A stretch of 64,000 nt of DNA from Acinetobacter genomosp. 15BJ (GCF_000400715.1 NZ_KE007347.1:1719382-1783381); one strand, 5' to 3'; positions 35,146 through 45,798 are shown, counted from the stretch's first letter. Numbers and translations: made by a program. The notes: generated from the letters alone by a model not told the origin.

Positions 35146-37638
35146 ATGAAGGATTATCAGGCCAAAAGTACCTTGGCGTTGGCTGTACGCGCAATCTTAT
35201 GGGGCATGCCACTCAGCATTCTTAGCATTGCAACAACGTCTGCTTATGCTACCAATGTTTATCAGATTTCGATTAGCCCTACCACACTCGACCAAGCACT
35301 AAAGCAACTCGCCATTCAAACAGGGACGACCATCAGTTATGACTCGACTGCGCTTGCAAAAATAAAAAATGTTTCACTCAAAGGGAATTATTCAGTAGAA
35401 ACGGCGTTAGATGTCTTACTCAAACCACATGCATTTGAAGCAATCAAAGTTGCCAATGCGGGATACAGTATTCAAGCCAAAGCAACTGTGGCTGCTGTTG
35501 AACCTAAAGTCGTTCAATTAGAAGCGATTCACACACGAGCAGATCAAGCTCAAAATAGCAACGCTCAGCAAGAAAGCAATTCAACACAGCTTCCAACAAT
35601 TTCGATCAAAGCCGCCAGCCAAAATATGACAAATGTTGGCAAGCAAGCTCAGAATATTAAAGAGGTACCACAATCTGTAACAGTTATGTCTCGTCAGCGT
35701 CTTGATGAACAAGGTCTAAAAACCCTTGATGATGTCATGGTACAAACAACAGGTGTAACACGCGAACAGCTCTGGCTAAATAATAACTATAGTGCACGTG
35801 GTCTAAAGATTGAAAATATCCGTTATGACGGCGGCAGTACTTCAAGTCTAGAAGACCGAAGTAACAGTGCTGATATGGCACAATATGACGCAGTTGAGGT
35901 ATTGCGTGGTGCAGATGGTTTATTCGGTGCTGGCGAAGCTGGCGGTGTGATTAATCTCACCTCTAAACGACCAAAAGCAGAAACCGAAATCAATGGATCA
36001 ATTTCAGCAGGTAGCTGGAATAATTATCGTGGTGAATTCGATGCGACAGGTTCATTAACACAAGATCAAAGTGTTAAGGGACGTTTGGTCACTGTTTTTC
36101 AAGATCGAGACTTCTTCTACAAACCAACACAAAGCCGCCGTGAAATGGTCTACGGTGCATTAAGCTTTGACTTATTACCCGAAACAACATTGTTTACAGG
36201 TGTCAGTTATCAAAAAGATAAAGTGGATGCTTTTAATGCTAGCTTACCTCGTTGGGAAGATGGCGCAGATCTACATTTACCCCGCAGTACGACGATGGGA
36301 GCACCTTGGGGTTGGATCGAACGTAAAAACACATCCTTCTTCGCCAATCTCCAACATCAAATTAATGATGACTGGAAAACACAACTGAATGTGCGTCACA
36401 ACATTGGTAATGATGCGATTAACAGCGCTGAAATGGAAGGTGCTGTCAGTTATGACACTCACCAAAGCCAATGGTGGCGCTATCAGGATGATACGCGCTT
36501 TAAAGAAACAACTATGGATTTAAACCTACAAGGCAGCTTTAATTTATTTGAACAAAAGCATGATCTGATTTTGGGTATCGACCACAGTAATAACCAAAAA
36601 GATTATCGACTAAATTGGACTTATTATGCCGATGGCGATGCATTTAATCGCGTTGCACCACCAGAATGGGACTACCCTGCGCTCTCTTGGGCAACCAATA
36701 CGACCAACAAGAATAATAAATCTGCACTTTATGGTTCTTTAAAATTACGCCCTGTTGATGATTTAGCCCTCATTCTTGGTGGCCGTTATACCTTTAAAGA
36801 TGAGTTAACCATCAATAACCAAAATAGTAATATTGAAAACACCTATACAGAAGACAAAAAATTTGTTCCTTATTATGGGATTACCTATGATATTTTGCCT
36901 TCTACTACAGCCTATGCAAGCTTTGCAGAAATTTATAAAAATCAGCGGAACTATTTGACAGCGGTCGATGGTGCTGGACTAGAACCATTAACCGGGCGGA
37001 ATATTGAATTTGGTATCAAGCATCAAATTAATGCAAACTTGCTTGCATCGATTGCTTACTTCGATATCAAAAAAGAAAAGGAAAAAGTGTATAACGCCTA
37101 TACCAGCATTCCAAACAGTAACTCATTATGCTGTTATATCGGTACAGGCTCTATGGAAAGTAAAGGGGTTGATGTTGAACTGAATGGCAATATTAGCCCT
37201 GAATGGAATTTATCTGTAGGTTATACCTACAATAAAAATGAGAAAAAGGATAATACTGAAAATCCCTACAATAGCTACACCCCTAAAAATCTGTTAAAAA
37301 TTTGGACAACCTATCAGCTTGATCAAATTGTCGATGGCTTAGAAATAGGCGGAGGTGTAATTGCTCAAAGTAAAAACTATGCAGCAGGATCAGTCAGAGA
37401 GTTTAATCCAGTAACACAAAAGTTTGATGGTGCTTGGAAAAGTATTGAGCTGGTTCAACCCAATTATGCTATTTGGTCAGCTCGTGTCGCTTATGATATT
37501 AATCCGCAATGGAATATCGCACTTAACTTAAATAATATTTTTGACAAAACCTATTACAGTACAATCGGCTATCCAGGTTATGGTAATTTTTATGGCGAAC
37601 CACGTAACTTCCTTTTGACTTTAAAAGCAAGTTACTAA
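35146..37638 (+). CDS. TonB-dependent transducer receptor (FecA/FpvA type) with STN domain
   Basis: 830 residues. An N-terminal signal peptide ends TSAYA (about 35). The STN signalling domain spans about 40-105 (ISPTTLDQALKQLAIQTGTT, VSLKGNYSVETALDVLLKPH). A linker is followed by the plug (EVPQSVTVMSRQRLDEQGLK, YDAVEVLRGADGLFGAGEAG) and the barrel ending LLTLKASY. The STN domain contacts FecR in the periplasm, which distinguishes this from the other two receptors of the window. It lies 66 bases after fecR and is the likely target of the linked sigma factor. The ligand is a ferric siderophore of unknown type. Confidence 0.92.
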   Translation: MKDYQAKSTLALAVRAILWGMPLSILSIATTSAYATNVYQISISPTTLDQALKQLAIQTGTTISYDSTALAKIKNVSLKGNYSVETALDVLLKPHAFEAIKVANAGYSIQAKATVAAVEPKVVQLEAIHTRADQAQNSNAQQESNSTQLPTISIKAASQNMTNVGKQAQNIKEVPQSVTVMSRQRLDEQGLKTLDDVMVQTTGVTREQLWLNNNYSARGLKIENIRYDGGSTSSLEDRSNSADMAQYDAVEVLRGADGLFGAGEAGGVINLTSKRPKAETEINGSISAGSWNNYRGEFDATGSLTQDQSVKGRLVTVFQDRDFFYKPTQSRREMVYGALSFDLLPETTLFTGVSYQKDKVDAFNASLPRWEDGADLHLPRSTTMGAPWGWIERKNTSFFANLQHQINDDWKTQLNVRHNIGNDAINSAEMEGAVSYDTHQSQWWRYQDDTRFKETTMDLNLQGSFNLFEQKHDLILGIDHSNNQKDYRLNWTYYADGDAFNRVAPPEWDYPALSWATNTTNKNNKSALYGSLKLRPVDDLALILGGRYTFKDELTINNQNSNIENTYTEDKKFVPYYGITYDILPSTTAYASFAEIYKNQRNYLTAVDGAGLEPLTGRNIEFGIKHQINANLLASIAYFDIKKEKEKVYNAYTSIPNSNSLCCYIGTGSMESKGVDVELNGNISPEWNLSVGYTYNKNEKKDNTENPYNSYTPKNLLKIWTTYQLDQIVDGLEIGGGVIAQSKNYAAGSVREFNPVTQKFDGAWKSIELVQPNYAIWSARVAYDINPQWNIALNLNNIFDKTYYSTIGYPGYGNFYGEPRNFLLTLKASY

Positions 37639-37664
37639 AGCTCTAAAAATCAATTCATAACCAA

Positions 37665-37700
37665 AATAAAAAGAGGAAACATTCGTTTCCTCTTTTTATT
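37665..37700. terminator. Strong bidirectional intrinsic terminator
   Basis: A 16-bp perfect stem: AATAAAAAGAGGAAAC (37665-37680) pairs with GTTTCCTCTTTTTATT (37685-37700) around ATTC. Located between the convergent receptor and DUF3325 genes. Confidence 0.88.
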
Positions 37701-37721
37701 TCACATTGATACAAGCAAAGC

Positions 37722-38057
37722 TTAAATCAAAGTCACGATCAACAGCAGCCCAAATACAACAGTCACAATCGCATTCGCCTGCAACAGTTTTTTAGGTTGA
37801 TAGGTTAATAATAACCCCACTGCCAAAGCAGCAAAAGTGATACACCCCAACCACTCAGATAAACCGACCGAAGCCCCTTTAATATAAATCATGACCAGCG
37901 CAGAGAGAAGTAACATTACCCAACCTGCGATTTCAAACCGTCGACTATTCTGCGCTGAAATCTGAGCACTAAAAATATCGCGCTGATGCTTACTCATCCC
38001 ACAGGCAAGTGCTGATAACGCCACCACAGCAACACACCACAACATCAATGCTGCCAT
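37722..38057 (-). CDS. DUF3325-like small membrane protein
   Basis: A 111-residue protein with four hydrophobic segments (LWCVAVVALSALACGM; IAGWVMLLLSALVMIYI; LGCITFAALAVGLLL; IVTVVFGLLLIVTLI). Such proteins accompany PepSY-type membrane proteins in TonB-receptor operons; I assign it to DUF3325 from that context and the topology. Its ATG overlaps the stop of the PepSY gene by one base, showing translational coupling. It may form part of an inner-membrane ferric reductase or siderophore-release module (inference). It is the last gene of its operon, before a strong terminator. Confidence 0.72.
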   Translation of the reverse strand: MAALMLWCVAVVALSALACGMSKHQRDIFSAQISAQNSRRFEIAGWVMLLLSALVMIYIKGASVGLSEWLGCITFAALAVGLLLTYQPKKLLQANAIVTVVFGLLLIVTLI

Positions 38058-39754
38058 TATGCTTGCTCCTGTCCAGCTTGAACTTTAGGCTGTTTTTTCT
38101 GCTTCACCGCTAAACCTTGGTAACGCTTTAATTTGTAGTAAGAGTAGATAAAAATCAGACCTAAAATAATACACACTAGATCAAAACTGGCGATCATCCA
38201 TTGTCCATGATAGATACTCATCCACAGTGCCTGACCGCCTGTTAAGAAGTTTAGAATTGGCATAAACAGGAACAATACCGCTGCTAAAGCCAGTTGTTCC
38301 AACCATGCGGGACGATGCGCTCGAATAGCCGCATGAATTAAACACAACAGCCATACGATAAAGAACACATTAATCTCTAGTGGAGAACGTTCTGCCAACT
38401 GAGCTGGGATAAAACGATTGGCAATGAAATAAGCTGCGCAGGCAATCGGTAAACCTGTGATTGCGGTAATATTCAGCACTTCAACCACACGATGACCAAA
38501 AGGCTTATAGCCCAACTTCTGTACATCTGGAATCCGTTTGACTACCCACAAGATCAGACCAGAAGCCACCATCATGGTACCCAAGATACCCGATAAAAAT
38601 AATAACCAACGTAGGACTGAATCCACCCCATGTGCCATATGTAACCATGTCACTAGGGTATAAATGGCTTTTGAAGTTGAGTTAACAGGTTTGGCTTCAT
38701 CAATCAGTTGTCCTGTCACCGCATTAAACTTCATTGAAGGAATGCTTTCTCGATCAAGCAATGTGGTGGTATGGGTTGCATTAAATTGAACGTCTGCTTC
38801 AACGGTATTCGGTTTATTCACTCGAATTGAAGCAATCGGGTTATCCTCCCAACCTTGTTGAACGTATTGACTCAATGTGACTAAATTCACCATCGGTGCT
38901 GCGGCAAGTACAGGTGCCGCCTGTTCAGCCTCACCGCGACGGCCGCCGCCTCGATTACCACGTCCTTCTTCGGCAGCTTCTTTTTGTTTTTGCTCAGCGA
39001 GTAGACGTGCTTGCTCAGGTGTTTTAGCAATAGGTTCATTCAGCATTTGATAGAAATTTTGCCCACTTCCATAATGGCTGTTCATCGCCCAAGGCATAAA
39101 CATAAACATCAACAGCAACAAGCCGCTAAAGGTGATCATGATATGAAAAGGTAAGGCAAATACCGCTGTTGCATTATGCCCATCAAGCCATGAACGCTGG
39201 CCTTTGGCTGGACGGAAGGTAAAGAAATCTTTGAAAATCTTTTTATGAGTGATAATACCGCTGATGATCGCCACAAACATGAATAAGGTTGCGATACCAA
39301 CGATCCAGCGCCCCCAAATGCGTGGCATGCCATAGAGTTCAAAATGGAAACGATATAAGAAACCTCCACCACGCGTTTCACGTGCTTTAATCTCTTGTCC
39401 CGTTTGTGCATCTAAATAGATTTCACCACCCCGACGGCGACCTTCACCCGGCTTACGGATATTCAGCATAATGGCCGGTTGGCGTTCATTGGCAAAACGG
39501 ATATTCCAACTTTCGGCAGGTTGCCCGTTTTGCTGCAAATACTGGAGTGCATAACCCAGTTGTTGCTGCTGAGAGGTACTATTCACAGACTGATGCAATT
39601 CAGGTTTCATCCACACCGTAATTTCATTTTGGAAAAAACTGAGCGTGCCCGTCAGAAAAACGGCGTAAAGCAGCCATCCCAAGAGCAGGCTGGTCCATGT
39701 ATGTAACCATGACATCGACTGGCGTGGGCCTTCATTTTTACCATCAACACGCAT
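38057..39754 (-). CDS. PepSY-domain transmembrane protein (putative siderophore-iron reductase type)
   Basis: 565 residues with about five TM segments. The first is LHTWTSLLLGWLLYAVFLTG, then VGIATLFMFVAIISGIITH, LPFHIMITFSGLLLLMFMFM and others. A periplasmic loop has PepSY-like repeats (QEIKARETRGGGFLYRFHFE; DRESIPSMKFNAVTGQLIDE). An unusual Gly/Arg/Glu-rich stretch (GRGNRGGGRRGEAEQ, about 265-280) sits in a loop. The family is linked to reduction or handling of iron from siderophores at the inner membrane, alongside DUF3649 and DUF3325 proteins. It starts four bases after the DUF3649 stop. Confidence 0.85.
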   Translation of the reverse strand: MRVDGKNEGPRQSMSWLHTWTSLLLGWLLYAVFLTGTLSFFQNEITVWMKPELHQSVNSTSQQQQLGYALQYLQQNGQPAESWNIRFANERQPAIMLNIRKPGEGRRRGGEIYLDAQTGQEIKARETRGGGFLYRFHFELYGMPRIWGRWIVGIATLFMFVAIISGIITHKKIFKDFFTFRPAKGQRSWLDGHNATAVFALPFHIMITFSGLLLLMFMFMPWAMNSHYGSGQNFYQMLNEPIAKTPEQARLLAEQKQKEAAEEGRGNRGGGRRGEAEQAAPVLAAAPMVNLVTLSQYVQQGWEDNPIASIRVNKPNTVEADVQFNATHTTTLLDRESIPSMKFNAVTGQLIDEAKPVNSTSKAIYTLVTWLHMAHGVDSVLRWLLFLSGILGTMMVASGLILWVVKRIPDVQKLGYKPFGHRVVEVLNITAITGLPIACAAYFIANRFIPAQLAERSPLEINVFFIVWLLCLIHAAIRAHRPAWLEQLALAAVLFLFMPILNFLTGGQALWMSIYHGQWMIASFDLVCIILGLIFIYSYYKLKRYQGLAVKQKKQPKVQAGQEQA

Positions 39755-39758
39755 GACT

Positions 39759-40106
39759 TTACCCTTTTAAAAACCAATACATCAACGTCATCAATACACT
39801 GGGAACAATGACTCCCAACCAGACTTTCAAAGTCGAGTTGACCAGAAACACCCAAATAAACACGGCACAATGAATCACAAATGCCAGCATGGTCGCCCCA
39901 AACACGGCATTGGCTTTTAAAGGCTCGGTGGTAAACAGAGCCCCCATTAACATTGCAGCAATCGCAGCAAAGTAATAACCACCAAAAATAGCCAAGACAA
40001 AACGTGAAAAAATCATCAATCGATATTTAATCAATGATGATTGTTCCACCTTCTTTTTTGTGACCCTTTTGGCGGAGGCCAAGGGCACAGACGCTTCAAT
40101 ATTCAT
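39759..40106 (-). CDS. DUF3649-like small membrane protein
   Basis: 115 residues from the ATG at 40106, which has GGGTG eight bases before it; an in-frame GTG at 40115 is the alternative. Three hydrophobic segments: FVLAIFGGYYFAAIAAMLMG, AVFGATMLAFVIHCAVFIWV and VWLGVIVPSVLMTLMYWFL. The N-terminal ~30 residues are basic (SAKRVTKKKV). Placement between a TonB receptor and a PepSY protein matches the DUF3649 'iron uptake protein' family. Role inferred: inner-membrane partner in siderophore-iron handling. Confidence 0.72.
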   Translation of the reverse strand: MNIEASVPLASAKRVTKKKVEQSSLIKYRLMIFSRFVLAIFGGYYFAAIAAMLMGALFTTEPLKANAVFGATMLAFVIHCAVFIWVFLVNSTLKVWLGVIVPSVLMTLMYWFLKG

Positions 40107-40166
40107 AAAAGACACCCAGTCAGGTGACGACGATGCAAAATAATCGCCACCTGCATTTCAGGAAGA

Positions 40167-43001
40167 TTAGAAAGAAAACTTGAGATTGAGATAATATTGG
40201 CGACCACGGACATCACTATATTTACTGAGGTAAGACTGCGTTCCAGACATGTCGACTGTGTAATCGTTAAATAGATTTTGAATACCGAAACTCAATTCGC
40301 TTGAGCTGTGTTTTAGTAATTTACTGCTCGGCAATTTCACTTTGGCAAAAATGTCATGATAAATTTGATCTTCGATTTTTAATTTTTGATCGGCACGACC
40401 CGTTTGATTCAAAATCGCAGAAGCATCAACCATTTCGTACGAACCATAATATTGGCTTGCCCAACCAAAGCCCCAATTGTCATTGGCTTGTAGATAAATC
40501 GAAGCATTGGCACGATTTTTCAGGGGTGCATCCGAGACCGCACCACCAACCACACTGACAAAATTCTTCTCTGGATCAATCAAATTATGTTGTTGGCGAT
40601 ATTCATTGACATGGGTATAGCCCAAATTAAAGGTGGTTTCTCCAATCACACTATCAAAGCGATAATTTAAGTTGGTATCGATCCCACTGGTTTTAAGGTT
40701 TAAAGCGTTGAAGGGCGTGATATCAATTGAAACCACATCGCCAGCTTGATTGCGTTGAATACGGCTACCATATTTGCTTTGATTGTCTAAAATATATTGC
40801 GCACTGATCGAACTGATATTATTGGTTTTTTTGATGTTGTAATAATCAATGGATAAGCGCAAATCTGGAATCGCCTCAGGGGTTAATACAATACCAGCAT
40901 TAATACTCTTTGAACTTTCTGGCGTCAGATCAGGGTTACCGCCAGAAATGCTTTCATATGTGTTAATGATTTTGCCCGTTGCAGGATCGGTTAATGTCGC
41001 TCCCGTCACTTGGGTCGAAGTCGCTTGAGAAATCTGTGAAACTGATGGTGTGACAAAGCCTTCACTATAAGACGCACGGAACATCAATTGGTCATTCGGT
41101 GCAAAGCGGAAACCTACTGTTGGCGTGATCGCATCAAATTTCGATTTACCTGAATCATGATAATTTAAAAACTTGGAACGATAGCCTGTAGCTGGATCAA
41201 TTTTACTGTCATATTGCGGTATCTTGGCTTGGACATTGAAATCCTCATAACGCGCAGCCAGTTGCACATCGAGTAATTTGGCGAAAGGTAAATTCAGCTC
41301 AGGTGAAATCAGGGGAATATTAAATTCCGTGTAAACACTGGATGCATTGCTCTTACGCTCGGCAGGTTTTACCCAAGGATTGTCGACATGTTGATGATCC
41401 GCAAAACCTTCACTTTCGTAACGACGGTGTTCAATCCCTGTGGCTAATCGAATATCGCCTGCATACCATTTTGCAATTGGACCAGTAGCTCGAATCGAGA
41501 AATCATTTAAAGTCTGCTGCGTATTATTTTTTGGATAGTTCCAGTATTTTGAAATTAAGTCAGTTGGTGTAGTGGTGAAATCTTGCAAAAAATCAATTGC
41601 ATTATTAGCGGTATCTTTGTTCCATGCACTGGCTTTCGGATTGTTGCTGCCTTTACGCGTATAACGTTGACGAATATCCGATTTACTCCATGCATAATCT
41701 GCCGAGAGTATCCATTCTGGTGTAAGGTCAAAGGTAAAACCCGTTGCAACTTTCTTCTGGGTGGTTTCAAATGTATCCTTGGCATAAGCGCCTAGGCTAT
41801 CTAAACTCAATGGATAGTTGACCAAAATATCCTTACCAAATGGATTATGCGGGCTATTTTTGCTCACTGTCACAACACCATAACCATGCGGTGAGGTATT
41901 AAATGACCAACCCTCTTCTTTTTCATAGCCTGCTTCAAGAAACACATTCAGACGGTCAGTAAAATCACGATTTAAAGAAAGTCCAAATGCTTCGGTCTTG
42001 GTATCATAAAGTAATCCCTCTTTCCCCGACCAGCCGCTCACTCCATCTGACAAACCTAAGGCATAGCCTTGACCTAGTTTGCTCAGATCGCCATTCCAAC
42101 CTTTGGGAAGATGCGCCATAGATGAGCCCCATCCTGGCACTAATTCAGAACCATCTTTACTACGAATATTGGTTAAATTGCCTGCTGGTGGATTGACCTT
42201 GTCCCCAATAAGACTATTCGGATTATTTTTTAAAATATTTTGGCGTGATTTACTCTTCCAGTCACGTTCACTCGCTAGCAAACTATCTTGGTCTTTTTTG
42301 GAAGCGGTCAACATCACATGGGTACGACCTTCTTCCAAAGAAAAACCTGAAACCAAATTAAAAGATTTGGCGGGTTGTTGATTATCCACGGTATCGCTAT
42401 AGCGCACATTCACTTCAGTGCCAACATAGTCTTTACGCAAAATCACATTGATCACACCACCAATCGCCCCACTGCCATAAATCGCGGCAGCTGATGTCGG
42501 TAATACTTCAATCCGTTCAATTGCAGCCAATGGTATATTATTTAAATTGGGTTGATCGGTAGATTCAGAAGTACCACGACTGCCTGTTCCCGCACTACGG
42601 CGGCCATTAATCAATACCAAAGTTTGGCTTGCGCCAAGTCCACGTAAATTAATTTGACTTGATGTGCCTGAGAAATAGCTGGAGTTATTGGTTGAGGTCG
42701 CCATCGGTAATACTTTAGACAATAACTCGGTGACCGTGGTGGTACCTGAGCGCTCAATCTCTTCCCGCTCAATCATGGTGTAGGCTTGGACATCGTCTTC
42801 GGTACGTGGAATATCCATATTGCCCGATTTATAGGCAACATCAACCTTGCTTGCTGTCACCGCAATGGTTGGCAGCGTCGAGGCTTTATCTACGCTGTCC
42901 TGTGCAAAGACTTGTGATGAAGACAACACCAGTAAAACTGAAGTACATAATGTTGTTCTAATAAATTGAGATGATTTGAGAGATTTATTTTGTTCTAACA
43001 C
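40167..43001 (-). CDS. TonB-dependent receptor (large, 944 residues)
   Basis: 944 residues starting at a GTG (43001) with AAGG eight bases upstream. The signal peptide ends SSQVFA (about 33). A TonB-box-like TLPTIAVTAS follows, then the plug with SQINLRGLGASQTLVLINGR and AIYGSGAIGGVINVILRKDY, and a long barrel ending YYLNLKFSF. The plug is of the LVLINGRR type, common in receptors for haem, vitamin or larger substrates rather than the FhuA-like type. A near-consensus Fur box lies 66 bases upstream, so iron regulation is likely. It heads the operon with DUF3649, PepSY and DUF3325 genes. Ligand unknown. Confidence 0.9.
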   Translation of the reverse strand: MLEQNKSLKSSQFIRTTLCTSVLLVLSSSQVFAQDSVDKASTLPTIAVTASKVDVAYKSGNMDIPRTEDDVQAYTMIEREEIERSGTTTVTELLSKVLPMATSTNNSSYFSGTSSQINLRGLGASQTLVLINGRRSAGTGSRGTSESTDQPNLNNIPLAAIERIEVLPTSAAAIYGSGAIGGVINVILRKDYVGTEVNVRYSDTVDNQQPAKSFNLVSGFSLEEGRTHVMLTASKKDQDSLLASERDWKSKSRQNILKNNPNSLIGDKVNPPAGNLTNIRSKDGSELVPGWGSSMAHLPKGWNGDLSKLGQGYALGLSDGVSGWSGKEGLLYDTKTEAFGLSLNRDFTDRLNVFLEAGYEKEEGWSFNTSPHGYGVVTVSKNSPHNPFGKDILVNYPLSLDSLGAYAKDTFETTQKKVATGFTFDLTPEWILSADYAWSKSDIRQRYTRKGSNNPKASAWNKDTANNAIDFLQDFTTTPTDLISKYWNYPKNNTQQTLNDFSIRATGPIAKWYAGDIRLATGIEHRRYESEGFADHQHVDNPWVKPAERKSNASSVYTEFNIPLISPELNLPFAKLLDVQLAARYEDFNVQAKIPQYDSKIDPATGYRSKFLNYHDSGKSKFDAITPTVGFRFAPNDQLMFRASYSEGFVTPSVSQISQATSTQVTGATLTDPATGKIINTYESISGGNPDLTPESSKSINAGIVLTPEAIPDLRLSIDYYNIKKTNNISSISAQYILDNQSKYGSRIQRNQAGDVVSIDITPFNALNLKTSGIDTNLNYRFDSVIGETTFNLGYTHVNEYRQQHNLIDPEKNFVSVVGGAVSDAPLKNRANASIYLQANDNWGFGWASQYYGSYEMVDASAILNQTGRADQKLKIEDQIYHDIFAKVKLPSSKLLKHSSSELSFGIQNLFNDYTVDMSGTQSYLSKYSDVRGRQYYLNLKFSF

Positions 43002-43066
43002 GTAAGAACCTTAATTCATTATTAAAAATTTCGTGAATAATACACAAAACAAACAAAAATGACAAT

Positions 43067-43085
43067 AATAATGATAATTATTATC
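43067..43085. promoter_or_regulatory. Near-consensus Fur box
   Basis: AATAATGATAATTATTATC matches GATAATGATAATCATTATC at 17 of 19 positions. It lies 66 bases before the GTG start of the 944-residue TonB receptor gene. Confidence 0.85.
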
Positions 43086-43246
43086 AATAATAACATTAGT
43101 ACTCCATATCCCTCCATATTTTAAAGTCATCAATAACAACAAAAGCTTATGAGATGGGTAACCTGATCAATCAGTCTTAACAACGGATAAAGCGCCAAAT
43201 TTTAGGAAGATGTGGAGCTAAGTGTTTGCAGGTTTTAGTGATTATG

Positions 43247-43293
43247 ATTAAAAAATAAGCCCATCTTATTCGCGAATTTGAATAAGATGGGCT
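43247..43293 (-). terminator. Intrinsic terminator of the OprD-type porin gene
   Basis: AGCCCATCTTATTC (43258-43271) pairs perfectly with GAATAAGATGGGCT (43280-43293). On the minus strand the stem is followed by TATTTTTTAATC, giving a proper U-tract. Confidence 0.9.
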
Positions 43294-43319
43294 GTTCAAT
43301 TCTTATATTGAATCGACAA

Positions 43320-44585
43320 TTAAAACTTATGTGTATACGTCGTCATGATTCGATTTTCGACAAAATCTGTACCTGGGTTATTGCCTGCACCATATTTAAT
43401 ATCAGCTCGAATATGTCGCCATTCAAAGCCCAAGCCTTTCAGTTTACCTTCAGGTACGGTGTAATTGACGATCACATTTTTCTCGGTTTCTTTATTATCC
43501 TTAAACCCTTCACGATAGATTTCACTGCCATTTAAATAGCGTAATGTCAGTTTTAACCCAGGGATACCTTGCTCTTTAAAGTCATAACTATATAAAACAT
43601 GCCAAGTGAACTCTTTAGCTTTGTAGAAAGCAATTGCAGACCAACTCTGTAAATAGGCTTGTGGTACATAACCATTCAACAAAGGAATATTGTCCTCACC
43701 CATATGCTTTTGCAAACCTGTCAAAATGGTATGTGGTCCATTTTGTACACTGGCTTGCAGACCAATTGATTGGACATCAATATCGCCAAAATAGGCATCC
43801 CCATCTTCTTTATAGTTAAAATAGCGGGCGTCCACTTTAAGCTTGCTTTTGTTGACCGTTTCAGTAAAGGCCGCACTCAAATATTGTTGTTGATAGATAT
43901 CTTCAAGCTGCCCAAACCAATAAGAACCCGTCAACTGAGGAGTAAAATTATAATCGAGACCCAGAAAATTCAGCCCGTCACTTCTTTTGTTTGGGTCTGT
44001 CGAGTTGCCTAAGGTAAATTTTCGATACTCATCATCATCTCGAGCATTCACATGGGTAAATCGCCCTGCTGACACTTTTAAGTTTTTGATGTCTTTACTT
44101 TCTAGCATTGCACCTGCATAAGTGGTGACCAATTGCCGAGAATCATCAATAAACAGTACCGGTGTTTTGGGGAAAAGCTCACCGACTTTCAGTTCAGTAT
44201 TGTGATATTTAAATTTTAAAGTCGCGCCTAATTTTAAATAATCACGCTCCTGCCGACCTTCGTGCTGATCGTATTTAAATACGGTATCCAGACGTTCATC
44301 GTAGCGATCTGTTAAACGCAATGCATATTGAAACCCCAAATCCAAACCGACTTGGATTGGTGTATCGGTATAACCAGATTCAAAACGTCCTGTCATCGCC
44401 TGAGACCAACTACCCAGATCTTTATTGGTATTTTCAAAATCCCGTTCTAAATAAAAATTACGCAGGTAAATGCTTTTTTCACTGTCTTCAAAAAAATCTG
44501 CATAAGCCACATTGATATTTAGACAGCCAAAGAGTGTGTACAGTGCTACGCGCTGTGCTTTATACAGCGTATCTGGTTTTAACAT
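43320..44585 (-). CDS. OprD-family outer-membrane porin (aromatic-acid type)
   Basis: 421 residues. Signal peptide about 1-29 ending NVAYA. The mature N-terminus FFEDSEKSIYLRNFYLERDF and the later GSWSQAMTGRFESGYTDTPI are typical of OprD/BenF/BenP substrate-specific porins, as are LKVGELFPKTPV and the C-terminal MTTYTHKF. Its location directly downstream of catM and the presence of a CatM-type operator about 200 bases upstream suggest benzoate or a related aromatic acid as substrate (BenP-like, inference). AAAGGATTTCCC precedes the ATG. It is monocistronic with a good terminator. Confidence 0.88.
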   Translation of the reverse strand: MLKPDTLYKAQRVALYTLFGCLNINVAYADFFEDSEKSIYLRNFYLERDFENTNKDLGSWSQAMTGRFESGYTDTPIQVGLDLGFQYALRLTDRYDERLDTVFKYDQHEGRQERDYLKLGATLKFKYHNTELKVGELFPKTPVLFIDDSRQLVTTYAGAMLESKDIKNLKVSAGRFTHVNARDDDEYRKFTLGNSTDPNKRSDGLNFLGLDYNFTPQLTGSYWFGQLEDIYQQQYLSAAFTETVNKSKLKVDARYFNYKEDGDAYFGDIDVQSIGLQASVQNGPHTILTGLQKHMGEDNIPLLNGYVPQAYLQSWSAIAFYKAKEFTWHVLYSYDFKEQGIPGLKLTLRYLNGSEIYREGFKDNKETEKNVIVNYTVPEGKLKGLGFEWRHIRADIKYGAGNNPGTDFVENRIMTTYTHKF

Positions 44586-44782
44586 GGGAAATCCTTTCCT
44601 GAGTATTTGAAATTCTTATTCATTCACGCTGAGAGTTAAGACCGTCCTCACAACTGAGACCATACTTGCCGATACCTTTAAAACTGACATAAATTCAGAA
44701 AGATATATTTGAGTAAATATTGGTCACACCTTATTATTTGAATTATTAATGTAATTTTCCATATATAATGAAGTATATAGTT

Positions 44783-44797
44783 ATACCTTTTAAGTCT
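44783..44797. promoter_or_regulatory. CatM/BenM-type site upstream of the porin gene
   Basis: ATACCTTTTAAGTCT: 14 of 15 bases equal the site before catB, and it fits ATAC-N7-GTAT with one mismatch. A second dyad, GTATA-TAGT-TATAC, overlaps it at 44773-44786, an arrangement reminiscent of paired LysR sites. Confidence 0.6.
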
Positions 44798-44821
44798 AGT
44801 TTTAGGCCATTTTCACCACAA

Positions 44822-44847
44822 TTAAAAAAGCGATCATGATGACCGCT
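44822..44847 (-). terminator. Intrinsic terminator of catM
   Basis: On the minus strand AGCGGTCA-TCA-TGATCGCT (one G-T pair) is followed by TTTTTTA, 29 bases after the catM stop. Confidence 0.75.
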
Positions 44848-44875
44848 GATAAATAAACTTGGTGCCTAGAGTGGC

Positions 44876-45793
<918 letters not shown>

Positions 45794-45798
45794 TTAAT

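Larger units (their letters stand above)
43002..43319. other. Intergenic region between receptor and OprD porin
   Basis: A 318-base gap with the receptor promoter and Fur box on its left side (43067-43085), the porin terminator on its right (43247-43293) and about 160 bases between them in which I see nothing. Confidence 0.6.
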
